Shown piece after piece: positions 8,725 to 17,271 of a stretch of DNA of 64,000 nucleotides; the stretch's first letter is position 1; each line of letters starts with the position of its first letter. A program made the position numbers and the translations under genes. The stretch spans positions 2,294,001 through 2,358,000 of the forward strand of contig CP073746.1 of assembly GCA_024397995.1 (NCBI GenBank), written 5' to 3'. The stretch comes from a bacterium SCSIO 12827 (GTDB taxonomy: Bacteria; Pseudomonadota; Alphaproteobacteria; Rhodospirillales; Casp-alpha2). Below the pieces are notes generated by a model. The model did no database searches. It was not told the DNA's origin and worked only from the letters and a program-made list of their open reading frames with translations.

Positions 8725-11163
8725 ATGGCGGAACCCAACAATACGGCGTGGCTGAAGCCCTTCGTCAAATCACTCATGCCGACCTTCCGAGAGGTCGTGC
8801 TGATGTCGGCCTTCATCAATCTGGTGGCCCTGGCGACGCCTGTGTTTTCCATGCAGGTCTTCGACCGCGTCGTGTTCCATAAGGGCATCTCGACCCTGTG
8901 GGGATTGGTCATCGGCATGATCGCCGTGATCATCTTCGACTTGGTATTGAAGCTGGCACGATCACGCGTCATGCAGACCGTGGCGCTGCGCGTCGACGTG
9001 CTGGTCGGCCGCCAGTTGTTCGATAAGTTGATGTCACTGCCCCTGTCCGAACTGGAATCCAAGCCCGCCGGCCATTGGCAGGGTCTGTTCCGCGACGTCG
9101 ATACGGTGCGCAACACGCTGTCCGGCGGCTCGGCCGTGCTGATCACCGACCTGCCCTTCGTCCTGATGTTCCTGATCCTCATCATCGTCATCGCGCCGCC
9201 CGTGGCGCCGGTGCTGCTGGTCATCCTGCCGCTGTTCATGTTCGTCGCCTGGAAGTCGGGTAACGTCATGGCCGCCGCCAACCAGGAAGAACGCCAGTCC
9301 TCCATCTCGCGCGATCAGTTGATCGCGGAAATGATCCAGGGACGAACCACCATCAAGGCCCTTGCCCTCGACCAGGCCATGCGCCCCCATTGGGAGCAAA
9401 GCCACGCCGACAACATCGAGAAGTCGGCGGTGCGCGGTGCCAAGACCGATTTCTATTCGAACCTGGGCGGCTCGCTGACCATGTGCACGACGCTGCTGAT
9501 GACGACCGTCGGTGCGCTGGCCATCGTCAATCAGGAAATGACCATGGGCTCGCTGATCGCGGCCAACATGCTGTCGGGCCGGCTGCTTGGTCCCCTCAAC
9601 CAACTGGTCAACCAATGGCGAACATTCAATTCGTTCAAGCAGGCCGCCGACCGCCTGGGCCAGACCTTTGATACGACCAGCGAACGCTCGGAGTCCGAGA
9701 TCGAATTGGAAGCGCCCAAGGGCGAGCTGCGCACGGAGAACGTCGTCTTCAATTACGTCGAAGGCACCAAGCCGATCCTCAGCAACGTCACCATAAGCCT
9801 GCCCGCGGGCGGCATTCACGCCCTTGTCGGGCGCAACGGGTCCGGCAAGACGACGCTGTTGAAGGTGCTGCAAGGCCTGTACCGGCCAACCAGCGGCCGC
9901 GTTCTGCTCGACGGTGCCGACATTGCCCAGTTCACGCGCCACGAACTGGCCGACTGGATGGGCTACGTGCCGCAGGAATGCGTGCTGTTCGCCGGCACCA
10001 TCCGCGACAACATCGCCCACCGCCATGCCGACGCCTCGGACGAGCAGGTCATCAAGGCGGCGACCCATGCGGGCGTTCACCACTTCATCATCGACATGCC
10101 GGATGGCTACGCCACCGATATCGGCGAAGCGGGCTCACGCCTGTCGGGCGGCCAGCGTCAACGTATCGCCGTCGCCCGGGCCCTACTGGGTGATCCATCC
10201 GTCTTGATGATGGACGAGCCGTCGGCCAGCCTGGACCGCCAGGCGGAGCAAGCCCTACGGGATACCTTGCGTGAAATTTCCAAGACCCGCTCCGTCATCC
10301 TGGTGACCCACAGCCCGATCCTGCTGGCCGCCTGTGACGATCTGATTGCCCTTGACCAGGGCCGCGTGGCGCTGGCCGGGCCGTCAGCGGAAATCCTGCC
10401 GCGCCTGTTCGGCCAACAGCCCATGGAACGCCCGCCCGAAGACGCCGTGAAAAGCGACGCACCGAAGCCCGATGCCGGCAAGCCTAAGGCGCCCGAGGCC
10501 GCCGCCCCGGCCAAGCCTGCCGCGCCAAATGCGACGCCGGCCGCACCCGCAGCCGCCAAGGCGCCCGCCGCACCCGCAACGCCCGCCCCCGCCAAGCCTG
10601 CCTCCGCCAAGCCAACAGGCGCGACAGCCGCAAAACCGCCCATGCCCGACATGTCCGCCGCCCTGGCCAATGCCGCCCGTCAGGCCGCCCAGGGCGGGAA
10701 ACCGCCTGCCCCTGGCGGACGCGTCGAACCCGTGCCGCCCAAGCGCCCGGCCCCCGCCACGGCACCCTCGCCTGCGCCAAAGCCGGCACCGCAACCGGTC
10801 GCTGCTCCGACGGCCCCTGCGAAACCGGCACCGGCGCCCCAGGCCGCGCAACGCCCGGCGCCGGCCGCATCGGCGCCGCGTCCCGCAGCACCTGCGCAAC
10901 CGGCGGTGAAGCCAGCCCCGACCCAGACGGCGCCGCAAGCCATACCGCAGGCAACGCCGCGTCCAACCGCCCCTGCACCCGCCCAACCGGCGGCCGCGGC
11001 CAAGCCACGGGCTCAAACGCCCGCACAGGCCCCTGCTCCTGCTCCTGCTCCTGCCCCGGCACCTGTCCCCGCCAAACCGGCAGCCAAGGCATCTACCGCT
11101 TCAAGTAACGACCCATACGCTGATATACTGAAAGCCATGGAGCACGAGCGCGGCCCGCGGTAG
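8725..11163 (+). CDS. Type I secretion system ABC permease/ATPase with Ala/Pro-rich C-terminal tail
   Basis: The 812-residue protein is an exporter half-transporter of the LssB/HlyB/PrtD type. The membrane domain spans about 20-310 and the nucleotide-binding domain about 335-560. Visible motifs are Walker A GRNGSGKTTLLKV (about 368), signature LSGGQRQR (about 473), Walker B VLMMDEPSA (about 493) and the switch His in VTHSP. There is no N-terminal C39 peptidase domain. It energises one-step export of a C-terminal-signal substrate together with the HlyD-like protein 45 bases downstream. The unusual part is a tail of about 220 residues (about 575-795) made almost only of Ala, Pro and Lys, absent from typical members of 560-720 residues. 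No substrate such as an RTX protein or giant adhesin lies nearby, nor an outer-membrane TolC partner. Confidence 0.88.
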   Translation: MAEPNNTAWLKPFVKSLMPTFREVVLMSAFINLVALATPVFSMQVFDRVVFHKGISTLWGLVIGMIAVIIFDLVLKLARSRVMQTVALRVDVLVGRQLFDKLMSLPLSELESKPAGHWQGLFRDVDTVRNTLSGGSAVLITDLPFVLMFLILIIVIAPPVAPVLLVILPLFMFVAWKSGNVMAAANQEERQSSISRDQLIAEMIQGRTTIKALALDQAMRPHWEQSHADNIEKSAVRGAKTDFYSNLGGSLTMCTTLLMTTVGALAIVNQEMTMGSLIAANMLSGRLLGPLNQLVNQWRTFNSFKQAADRLGQTFDTTSERSESEIELEAPKGELRTENVVFNYVEGTKPILSNVTISLPAGGIHALVGRNGSGKTTLLKVLQGLYRPTSGRVLLDGADIAQFTRHELADWMGYVPQECVLFAGTIRDNIAHRHADASDEQVIKAATHAGVHHFIIDMPDGYATDIGEAGSRLSGGQRQRIAVARALLGDPSVLMMDEPSASLDRQAEQALRDTLREISKTRSVILVTHSPILLAACDDLIALDQGRVALAGPSAEILPRLFGQQPMERPPEDAVKSDAPKPDAGKPKAPEAAAPAKPAAPNATPAAPAAAKAPAAPATPAPAKPASAKPTGATAAKPPMPDMSAALANAARQAAQGGKPPAPGGRVEPVPPKRPAPATAPSPAPKPAPQPVAAPTAPAKPAPAPQAAQRPAPAASAPRPAAPAQPAVKPAPTQTAPQAIPQATPRPTAPAPAQPAAAAKPRAQTPAQAPAPAPAPAPAPVPAKPAAKASTASSNDPYADILKAMEHERGPR

Positions 11164-11208
11164 GCCGGGAACTTTCCCGGATAACCGTGCCGGCGCTGGA
11201 GCCGAGAC

Positions 11209-12525
11209 ATGCAACACCAAGCGAACCCGCCCATTGCCTCTCCGTTGGATGAGCTGTTGGTCAAACGGCCGATGCCGTCCTTGCGCGTTGCGGCTTGGCC
11301 GATCATGATTCTGATCACGGCGGTGCTGACTTGGGCCAACTTCGCCAAGCTGGACGAGGTTTCCGTCGCCTTGGGCAAGGTCGTGCCGCTGGGCAAGACC
11401 AAGGTTGTCCAGCATCTGGAAGGCGGCATTGTTCAGGAAATCTACGTCTCCGAAGGCGATACGGTGTCGATTGGCCAAGATCTTCTGCTGCTCGATCTGG
11501 CGTCGGGCGGCACCAACCGCGAGGAACTGCAGGTTCGCCTCGACAGTGAGTTGGCGGCGCGCGCGCGCCTCCAGGCCGAGGCCGAGGGCCGCAAGCTCAA
11601 ATTCCCGCGATCCCTGGAAACCCGGCAGCCTGCCCTGGTCGAAGCCCAGCGCCAGGCCCATGATGCCCGCCAGCGCGAATTGAAGGCGTCGATCAGCGTG
11701 CTGACGTCGCAGATCAAGCAACGCGAACTGGACGTCAAGGAAATGCAGGCCAAGAAAAAGGCGACGGAGCGTAACTACTCCCTCGCCCGGGAACGCTTGG
11801 CCATGTCGGCATCACTGCTAGCCGAGGGCCTGACGGCGCGCATCGAGCACCTGAAGCTGGAGGCCGAGGTCGAAGACCTGGACGGCCAGTTGAAGGGTCT
11901 GGTGCCGGCCATCCCCCGCGCCCAGGCGGCGGTCGAGGAAGCCAGAAAGCGCGTGTCGGAATCCGAAGAAGGGTTCCGCCGCGAAGCGCGCGAGGAACTG
12001 AACAAGGTCGAACAGTCGATCGCCCGCATTCAGGAACTGATCTCCGAAGCCGAAAAACAAGGGGCCCGATCTGCGATCAAAAGCCCGATCAACGGGATCG
12101 TTCAGAAGATGGTCGTCAACACGGTCGGCGGCGTCGTCAAAGCCGGTGAGCCGATCATGGAAATCGTGCCCACGGGCGACAAGCTGGTCGTCGAGGCGCG
12201 CCTGAACCCCACGGAACGCGGCTTCATCGTCGAAGGCCAACCCGCCGTGGTCAAGATTTCCACTTATGATTTCGTGCGCTACGGCGGCCTGGACGGCCGG
12301 GTGATCGCCGTCGCCCCCGACGCCTCGACGGACGAAAACGGCGCGCCCTACTTCCGCGTCGTGGTTCAGACCGACAAAACCTACCTTGGGAAAACCAAGG
12401 ATCTTCTGCCGATCACGCCCGGTATGGAAGCCACCGTCGATATCCACACGGGTCGCAAGTCGGTCATGGATTACCTGATCAAGCCCGTCCTGAAGTTGAA
12501 GGACGAAGCCTTCCGCGAACGCTGA
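11209..12525 (+). CDS. Type I secretion membrane fusion protein (HlyD family)
   Basis: The 438-residue periplasmic adaptor has a cytoplasmic N-terminus, one membrane segment (about 24-42) and a lipoyl/barrel-sandwich half (VVQHLEGGIVQEIYV). A long coiled coil follows (about 100-285), then the second half of the sandwich (AIKSPINGIVQKM) and the beta-barrel domain, where Tyr-Asp-Phe-Val-Arg-Tyr-Gly is a family signature. It links the inner-membrane ABC exporter to an outer-membrane channel. It lies 45 bases after the ABC gene on the same strand and is surely in the same operon. Length and motifs are normal for HlyD/PrtE/LssD. Confidence 0.9.
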   Translation: MQHQANPPIASPLDELLVKRPMPSLRVAAWPIMILITAVLTWANFAKLDEVSVALGKVVPLGKTKVVQHLEGGIVQEIYVSEGDTVSIGQDLLLLDLASGGTNREELQVRLDSELAARARLQAEAEGRKLKFPRSLETRQPALVEAQRQAHDARQRELKASISVLTSQIKQRELDVKEMQAKKKATERNYSLARERLAMSASLLAEGLTARIEHLKLEAEVEDLDGQLKGLVPAIPRAQAAVEEARKRVSESEEGFRREAREELNKVEQSIARIQELISEAEKQGARSAIKSPINGIVQKMVVNTVGGVVKAGEPIMEIVPTGDKLVVEARLNPTERGFIVEGQPAVVKISTYDFVRYGGLDGRVIAVAPDASTDENGAPYFRVVVQTDKTYLGKTKDLLPITPGMEATVDIHTGRKSVMDYLIKPVLKLKDEAFRER

Positions 12526-12597
12526 CCCTGGCTCTGTCAGCGGCTGCCCGGTCACGCTCGGTTCCCGGGCCCGGACGACGCTGAACACGCTAACTAT

Positions 12598-12625
12598 TTG
12601 TTATTTTGTGCCAATCTATTATAAA
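12598..12625 (+). promoter_or_regulatory. Possible sigma-70-type promoter for the motAB-like pair
   Basis: In the AT-rich gap between the HlyD-like and MotA-like genes there is TTGTTA at 12598-12603 and TATAAA at 12620-12625, spaced by 16 bases. It lies about 90 bases before the MotA-like start. It suggests the pair can be transcribed separately from the secretion genes. It was judged by eye and there is no experimental support. Confidence 0.35.
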
Positions 12626-12711
12626 CGATAGTCACTAGGGGAGTTCACCGCACACCGCCCGAGCCATTGTTGGTGAGGTACGGCGCGCGTTGGTAGGGGT
12701 CCGGGGAAGAC

Positions 12712-13506
12712 ATGTCGTTTACCACACTCGTCGGGTTGCTGGCCGCATTCGGCCTGTTCATCGGCTCAGTCATGATGAGCACCGACAATTTCCTGATTTT
12801 CCTAAGCCTTTCGAGCCTTTTAATGGTTGTCGGCGGCACCCTTTCCGCGACGTTCATCTCTTATGAGCCCCGCTACGTCATGCTGTCGTTGAAGCTGATT
12901 TGGCGCATCCTGTTTTCGCCCAAGGTCGGGCGTAACGTGCTGAAGTCCGAGGTTGGGCGAATCATTCGCTGGGCCTACACGGTTCAGAAAAGCGGCCCAC
13001 CGGCGCTTGAGGCCGAGGCCAAGAAAGCGGTACGCGGCGACAAGTTCTTGAAATTCGGCGTCGATATGGTGATTTCCGGCTACACCGGCGAGGAAGTCCG
13101 CGAAATCCTGACCAACGCCATCGAATCGACCTTCGGGCGCAATACCGTGCAGGTCGACATCCTGCGCAGCATGGGCGGTGCCGCGCCGGCGTTCGGCATG
13201 ATCGGGACCCTGGTCGGCCTGATCATCATGCTCGACAACCTGGGCGGCGATCCGACGCAGCTGGGCGCAGGCCTTGCGGTTGCGCTTTTGACGACCCTCT
13301 ACGGCGTCATGTTCGCCCGCATGATTTTCATTCCCGCCGCGACCAAGATTCAACAGCGCGAGGAAATCGTGCGTTTCCGCAATTACCTGATCGCCGAGGG
13401 ACTGTCGCTTCTGGCCGACAAGAAGAACCCCCGCTACATCGCGGACCGCATGAACAGCTTCCTCGACCCGGCCATCCACTTCAACATCGACAAAATGAAG
13501 AGGTAG
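12712..13506 (+). CDS. motA: MotA/PomA-like proton-channel subunit
   Basis: The 264-residue inner-membrane protein has four hydrophobic segments: about 3-20, 27-45, 150-172 and 182-204. Between the second and third lies a cytoplasmic loop rich in charges. The third segment contains GGAAPAFGMIGTLVGLI, including the conserved Pro of MotA/PomA stators. It would form a proton-conducting complex with the MotB-like protein 51 bases downstream. The best-known role is torque generation in the flagellar motor, but no flagellar gene is in this window. MotA-like proteins also energise other machines, such as SiiB of the Salmonella SPI-4 type I secretion system, which matters given the secretion genes just upstream. 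The gene symbol is by family only. Confidence 0.75.
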   Translation: MSFTTLVGLLAAFGLFIGSVMMSTDNFLIFLSLSSLLMVVGGTLSATFISYEPRYVMLSLKLIWRILFSPKVGRNVLKSEVGRIIRWAYTVQKSGPPALEAEAKKAVRGDKFLKFGVDMVISGYTGEEVREILTNAIESTFGRNTVQVDILRSMGGAAPAFGMIGTLVGLIIMLDNLGGDPTQLGAGLAVALLTTLYGVMFARMIFIPAATKIQQREEIVRFRNYLIAEGLSLLADKKNPRYIADRMNSFLDPAIHFNIDKMKR

Positions 13507-13557
13507 CCATGCCACGGCAGGTATTTACGCACTTGCCGGTCTGCGCGGGCTGACGCC

Positions 13558-14415
13558 ATGGGAGTTCCTGTCAAACTCGTTCCCCAAGAGGAAAAAGAAG
13601 ACTGGCTGGTCACCTATGCCGATGCCATCACGCTGCTGATGTGCTTTTTCGTGATGATGCTGACCTTCGCCGAGTTCGACATTCCCGCCTTCGAGGAAGC
13701 AGCCGCCGCGATCAAGGATAAGATCGGATCGTCCGACGACAACGCATCGCCCACCGAAAAGCTGAAGATCGACCTGGAAGACGTCGTGTTCCAGATGCAG
13801 GCCGACCGCGCCGTGCAGGTATCCAAGGACTCCAAGGGCGTGGTCATCGAATTATCGTCCGGCGCCTTCTACAAGCCCGGCTCGGCCGAATTGCGCGAAG
13901 AAGCCGTTCCCTATCTGGAAAAGATCGCCCAGACGATCAGCGCGCCGCGCTACGCCACCTACAACGTTCAAATCGAAGGCCACACCGACGACGAACCCAT
14001 CTCGACGGAACGCTTCCCGTCAAACTGGGAATTATCGACGTCGCGCGCGGCGACGGTCGTCCGATTCTTCGCGGACCGGCAGTTTGTCGATCCCCTGAAG
14101 ATGAGCGCCACCGGTTTCGCCGACCAGAAGCCGAAGGTGCCGAACCGCACCGAGGAAGGCGTTCCGATCCCGGAAAATCAGATGACCAACCGGCGCACGT
14201 CGATCCGCGTGACCGCAATGTCCCTGAAGGAGCGCGAAGTCTGGTACCAGCACCTTGCCATTATTCGCGCCAAGGCCGAGGCGGAGAAGCGCGCCAAGGA
14301 ACAGCAGGGCGAAGGACAGCCGCCGCAGGAAGGCCAAGCCCCGCAGGAAGGCCCGATACCCCAAGAAACACAAGCCCCCGCCGCCGAGAGCCAGCCGGCC
14401 CCCGCACAGCAATAA
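13558..14415 (+). CDS. motB: MotB-like OmpA-domain stator protein
   Basis: The 285-residue protein has a short cytoplasmic N-terminus and a single membrane segment (about 20-40). The sequence TYADAITLLMCFFVMML carries the conserved proton-accepting Asp of MotB. The C-terminal half is an OmpA-like peptidoglycan-binding domain (about 95-225: EGHTDDEP, WELSTSRAATVVRFF, NRRTSIRV). The last 60 residues form a charged helix and a Pro/Gln/Glu-rich tail with PPQEGQAPQEGP-type repeats, longer than in standard MotB. It pairs with the MotA-like gene upstream. Conserved MotB features are all present, so an ion channel function is likely. Whether it drives a flagellum or another envelope machine is open. 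Confidence 0.78.
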   Translation: MGVPVKLVPQEEKEDWLVTYADAITLLMCFFVMMLTFAEFDIPAFEEAAAAIKDKIGSSDDNASPTEKLKIDLEDVVFQMQADRAVQVSKDSKGVVIELSSGAFYKPGSAELREEAVPYLEKIAQTISAPRYATYNVQIEGHTDDEPISTERFPSNWELSTSRAATVVRFFADRQFVDPLKMSATGFADQKPKVPNRTEEGVPIPENQMTNRRTSIRVTAMSLKEREVWYQHLAIIRAKAEAEKRAKEQQGEGQPPQEGQAPQEGPIPQETQAPAAESQPAPAQQ

Positions 14416-14513
14416 GGGCGTCGCAACGGGCCGGTGAAGGCCGGCGCGAACAATCCAATCTCAATTGATGAAGCTCGGATTCGGCGCTTACGCGTCGGCC
14501 GCGGGCCGGACGA

Positions 14514-15344
14514 TCACTCGATGATCAGTTCCATGCCTTCGCGGCAGACGAAGTTGCCTTCCCAGGCCGCCTCGGCCTCAACCGCCAATTTGTCCATGAA
14601 GGCATCGTCGTGCTCCGGATCATGGTGGAAGATCGCCATACGCTTGACGTTGGCAGCCCGGCACAGGCGCATGCCCTGATTCCAGGTCGAATGGCCCCAG
14701 CCGACCTTGGCGGGAAATTCTTCCTCGGTATAGGTGCTGTCATAGATCACCAGATCAGCGCCTTCGATCAGACCCAGGATGTTTTCATCCAACGTCCCCG
14801 GTATGTGTTCCGTATCGGTGACGTAGCAGATCGCCGCACCATCGTGTTCAACCCGATATCCGGTGGCGCCGTTGGGGTGGTTCAGAGGCGCTGTCTTGAC
14901 CGTAATGTCCGACGGCAGGGAAAAACTATCGCCCGCGTCGAAGTCCTCGAACCGCAGCTTGGCCTGCATAGCCTCCAGCGGCACTGGGAACATCGGGTTA
15001 TGCATCTGGGTCGACAGGATGTCCTGAATGCCCTCGTCGCCGCGGCTTTTCAAATGGCCGGCCATGATGTGGATGGCGTACTCGGGATTATAGGCAGGCA
15101 CGAAGAACGGAAACCCGTTGATATGGTCCCAATGGGTGTGGGTCAGCAGTAAGTGGGAGCATTTCGAGCCGGACTGAAGAAAGGAGTTGCCGTAGGACCG
15201 GATGCCGGTGCCCGCGTCCATGACGAATCGGTAATCACCCGCTTCAACTTCAATGCAACTGGTGTTGCCGCCATACTTCATATGCTGCGGCGTGGCGCAG
15301 GCAATGCTTCCTCTAACTCCCCAAAATTTCAGACGGATGGCCAT
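14514..15344 (-). CDS. MBL-fold metallohydrolase, possible cyclic-nucleotide phosphodiesterase-like
   Basis: The 276-residue soluble protein opens with FWGVRGSIACATPQ and YGGNTSC, and carries the metal-binding HTHWDH motif at residues 69-74. Further metal ligands are likely in LNHPNG, in YVTDTEH, and in the late FHHDPEH. This is the PF12706-type metallo-beta-lactamase family, often annotated as a hydrolase or class II cAMP phosphodiesterase-like protein. With two nucleotide cyclases in the window, a role in cyclic-nucleotide breakdown is possible, but the substrate cannot be assigned. It is a single gene on the reverse strand, 134 bases downstream of the adenosyltransferase gene. Confidence 0.7.
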   Translation of the reverse strand: MAIRLKFWGVRGSIACATPQHMKYGGNTSCIEVEAGDYRFVMDAGTGIRSYGNSFLQSGSKCSHLLLTHTHWDHINGFPFFVPAYNPEYAIHIMAGHLKSRGDEGIQDILSTQMHNPMFPVPLEAMQAKLRFEDFDAGDSFSLPSDITVKTAPLNHPNGATGYRVEHDGAAICYVTDTEHIPGTLDENILGLIEGADLVIYDSTYTEEEFPAKVGWGHSTWNQGMRLCRAANVKRMAIFHHDPEHDDAFMDKLAVEAEAAWEGNFVCREGMELIIE

Positions 15345-15478
15345 GATCTCATGCAGACTTTCGCGGTCTGTTCACGCGCGTGAACGAACGCAGCGGTAAA
15401 CTCCCTTGCGGACAGGCCCTCGGTGGCACACGGCTTTATCTGTACCTTTGCGGTACGGTTAATTCCCTGTATAGGCCA

Positions 15479-16243
15479 TCAAGTAACGGCTGTCACAGAT
15501 TGATTTCCAACGACACGAACCCCCGTTCCGACCGACAATCCCAGGCGCCGGTCCGCCCGCCCTCGATTACAGGCGATTTCGACCAGACCGCTCGAATTCG
15601 CATACCAGAACAAGCTGTCCGGCGGAACCGAGGCGAAGGTCTTTTCGCCTTTGATTTCAACATTGTGAACTAAAATTCGGTGGTTTGGCGAGAGATTTTC
15701 CGCGCGCATGCCGGAAATTGCATTGCCATAGCCATCGACGTATACAATTCGCTCTAATTCATCCGGCCAATCGGGCCGATCGATCTCCTGCAGAGCGATT
15801 TGCCGACCCTTTCGCGCATCGTCGAAGATGTCGTCTACGGCGATCTCCGCCGCCACCGGCGCGAACAGGTCGCGGCCGTGAAAACTGGCTGAAAGCTTTT
15901 CCGGACGCCAGGTAATTTCCCATGCCCGCGCCACAGCCGCCCGACGAACCGTCAGCGCGAAAAGACCGTTGTCGGGCCCGATGAACCAGCAACCGTCCGC
16001 TTCCACGACCAGCGCACGGCGATCCGTTCCCACACCCGGGTCGACGACGGCCAGAACCACAGCCCCGGGCTTGAGATCCCCCACCAACGCAGCCAACAGA
16101 TAGGCGGAAGACTGGGGATCGAAGGGCGGCGCATCATGCATCAGGTCGACCACTGGGACACCGGGTGCGCCCATGTGCAGGACAGCCTTCATCTGCCCCA
16201 CGTAGGGACCTTGGAAACCGAAATCGGTATACAGGACAAGCAT
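15479..16243 (-). CDS. S-adenosyl-L-methionine hydroxide adenosyltransferase (DUF62 family)
   Basis: The 254-residue enzyme family hydrolyses S-adenosylmethionine to adenosine and methionine and is related to fluorinase and chlorinase. Motifs: LYTDFGFQGPYVGQMK at the N-terminus, VVDPGVGTDRR, FIGPDNGLF and a C-terminal YVDGYGNAISGM. I chose ATG at 16243, where the family sequence begins, over a 27-residue longer frame whose extra residues look random. The halogenase-type insertion loop is not apparent, so the hydroxide-using form is preferred. It is downstream of rpoH on the same strand but separated by a strong hairpin, so probably transcribed on its own. Confidence 0.82.
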   Translation of the reverse strand: MLVLYTDFGFQGPYVGQMKAVLHMGAPGVPVVDLMHDAPPFDPQSSAYLLAALVGDLKPGAVVLAVVDPGVGTDRRALVVEADGCWFIGPDNGLFALTVRRAAVARAWEITWRPEKLSASFHGRDLFAPVAAEIAVDDIFDDARKGRQIALQEIDRPDWPDELERIVYVDGYGNAISGMRAENLSPNHRILVHNVEIKGEKTFASVPPDSLFWYANSSGLVEIACNRGRADRRLGLSVGTGVRVVGNQSVTAVT

Positions 16244-16309
16244 GACACGGAGGCTCTCAAACGCATTCTGACAGACTGTTTGGACCCTAACAGATACCCC
16301 GAACGCAAT

Positions 16310-16340
16310 CACCCGGCGCCGCATTTTGCGGCGCCGGGTG
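16310..16340 (-). terminator. Strong hairpin between rpoH and the adenosyltransferase gene
   Basis: A perfect 13-bp inverted repeat (16310-16322 and 16328-16340, very GC-rich) encloses a 5-base loop. It lies about 45 bases past the rpoH stop. No T-run follows on the reverse strand, so it may be a weak intrinsic terminator or an RNA-stabilising 3' structure. Confidence 0.6.
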
Positions 16341-16386
16341 CGCTATGGGTATTCATGGCACGAATGCGCCTAAGACAGGCTGGTCC

Positions 16387-17271
16387 CTAGACGGCGCCAA
16401 CCGTGTCGGCAAGGGCCCGAGTTACGTGCTTCTGGACCTTTTCAAAGGCCCGGTTTTCGAGCTGACGCACCCGTTCCCGGCTGATGCCATACTGGGTGCC
16501 CAAGTCCTCAAGGGTCGCGGGCTCGTCCGTCAGGCGGCGTTCAACGAAGATCTCGCGCTCGCGCTTGGGCAGGGCCGCCATGGCTTCCTGAACCAGGGTC
16601 CGGCGGAAGTTGCCTTCTTCCGTGTCGCCGAACATGGCTTCCGGGCTGGGGCGATCGTCGACCAGGGTATCCTGGAATTCGACGGCCCCCTCTTCCTGGG
16701 TCACCGGAGCGTTCAAGGACATGTCGCGGGCCGCAAGACGCCGGTTCATGTAGGTGATGTCATCGGTCGACACCCCGACTTCCTCGGAAATGCGCCGGGC
16801 GTCTTCAGGGTTCAGTTCACCCGAATCCATGATCTTCAGACGGCCCTTCAGGCTGCGCAGGCTAAAGAACAGCTTTTTCTGCGAAGAGACGGTGCCCATC
16901 TTGACCAGGGACCATGACTTCAGGATGTATTCGGTGATCGCCGCCTTGATCCACCACATGGCGTAAGTGGACAGACGGAAACCGCGCTCCGGCTCGAACT
17001 TCTTCACGGCCTTCATAAGGCCGATGTTGCCTTCGGAAATCAGATCCGCGACCGGCAGGCCGTAGCCCCGGTACCCCATGGCGATCTTCGCCACCAGGCG
17101 CAGGTGCGAAGTAACCAGCATGTGGGCGGCGTCAACGTCGCCATGCTCGGTCCAGCGCAGCGCTAACCTCTGCTCCTCTTCCTTCTCCAAAAGGGGGAAC
17201 TTCCAGATCTCGCGGAAATACTGGCTCAGGCCTCCTTCGGTCGGAACGGCAGGTACTGTCATCGTTGTCAT
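16387..17271 (-). CDS. rpoH: RNA polymerase heat-shock sigma factor RpoH (sigma-32)
   Basis: The 294-residue sigma-70-family factor has region 2 with the core-binding and -10 recognition helices (SHLRLVAKIAMGYRGYGLP, DLISEGNIGLMKAVKKF, STYAMWWIKAAI). The RpoH box QKKLFFSLR marks it as a heat-shock sigma. Region 4 ends with the -35-reading helix-turn-helix (TLEDLGTQYGISRERVRQ). Length matches the family (about 290). It directs RNA polymerase to chaperone and protease promoters under heat or envelope stress. The start is the first of two nearby ATGs (17271, 17262), preceded by a purine-rich GAAGAAGAGA element. A long leader with a possible small ORF lies upstream, which could regulate translation. 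Confidence 0.95.
   Translation of the reverse strand: MTTMTVPAVPTEGGLSQYFREIWKFPLLEKEEEQRLALRWTEHGDVDAAHMLVTSHLRLVAKIAMGYRGYGLPVADLISEGNIGLMKAVKKFEPERGFRLSTYAMWWIKAAITEYILKSWSLVKMGTVSSQKKLFFSLRSLKGRLKIMDSGELNPEDARRISEEVGVSTDDITYMNRRLAARDMSLNAPVTQEEGAVEFQDTLVDDRPSPEAMFGDTEEGNFRRTLVQEAMAALPKREREIFVERRLTDEPATLEDLGTQYGISRERVRQLENRAFEKVQKHVTRALADTVGAV

Noticed and set aside
9034-10083. 349-codon reverse frame inside the ABC exporter gene
   Set aside because: Shadow of the exporter, whose Walker and signature motifs are unmistakable on the other strand.
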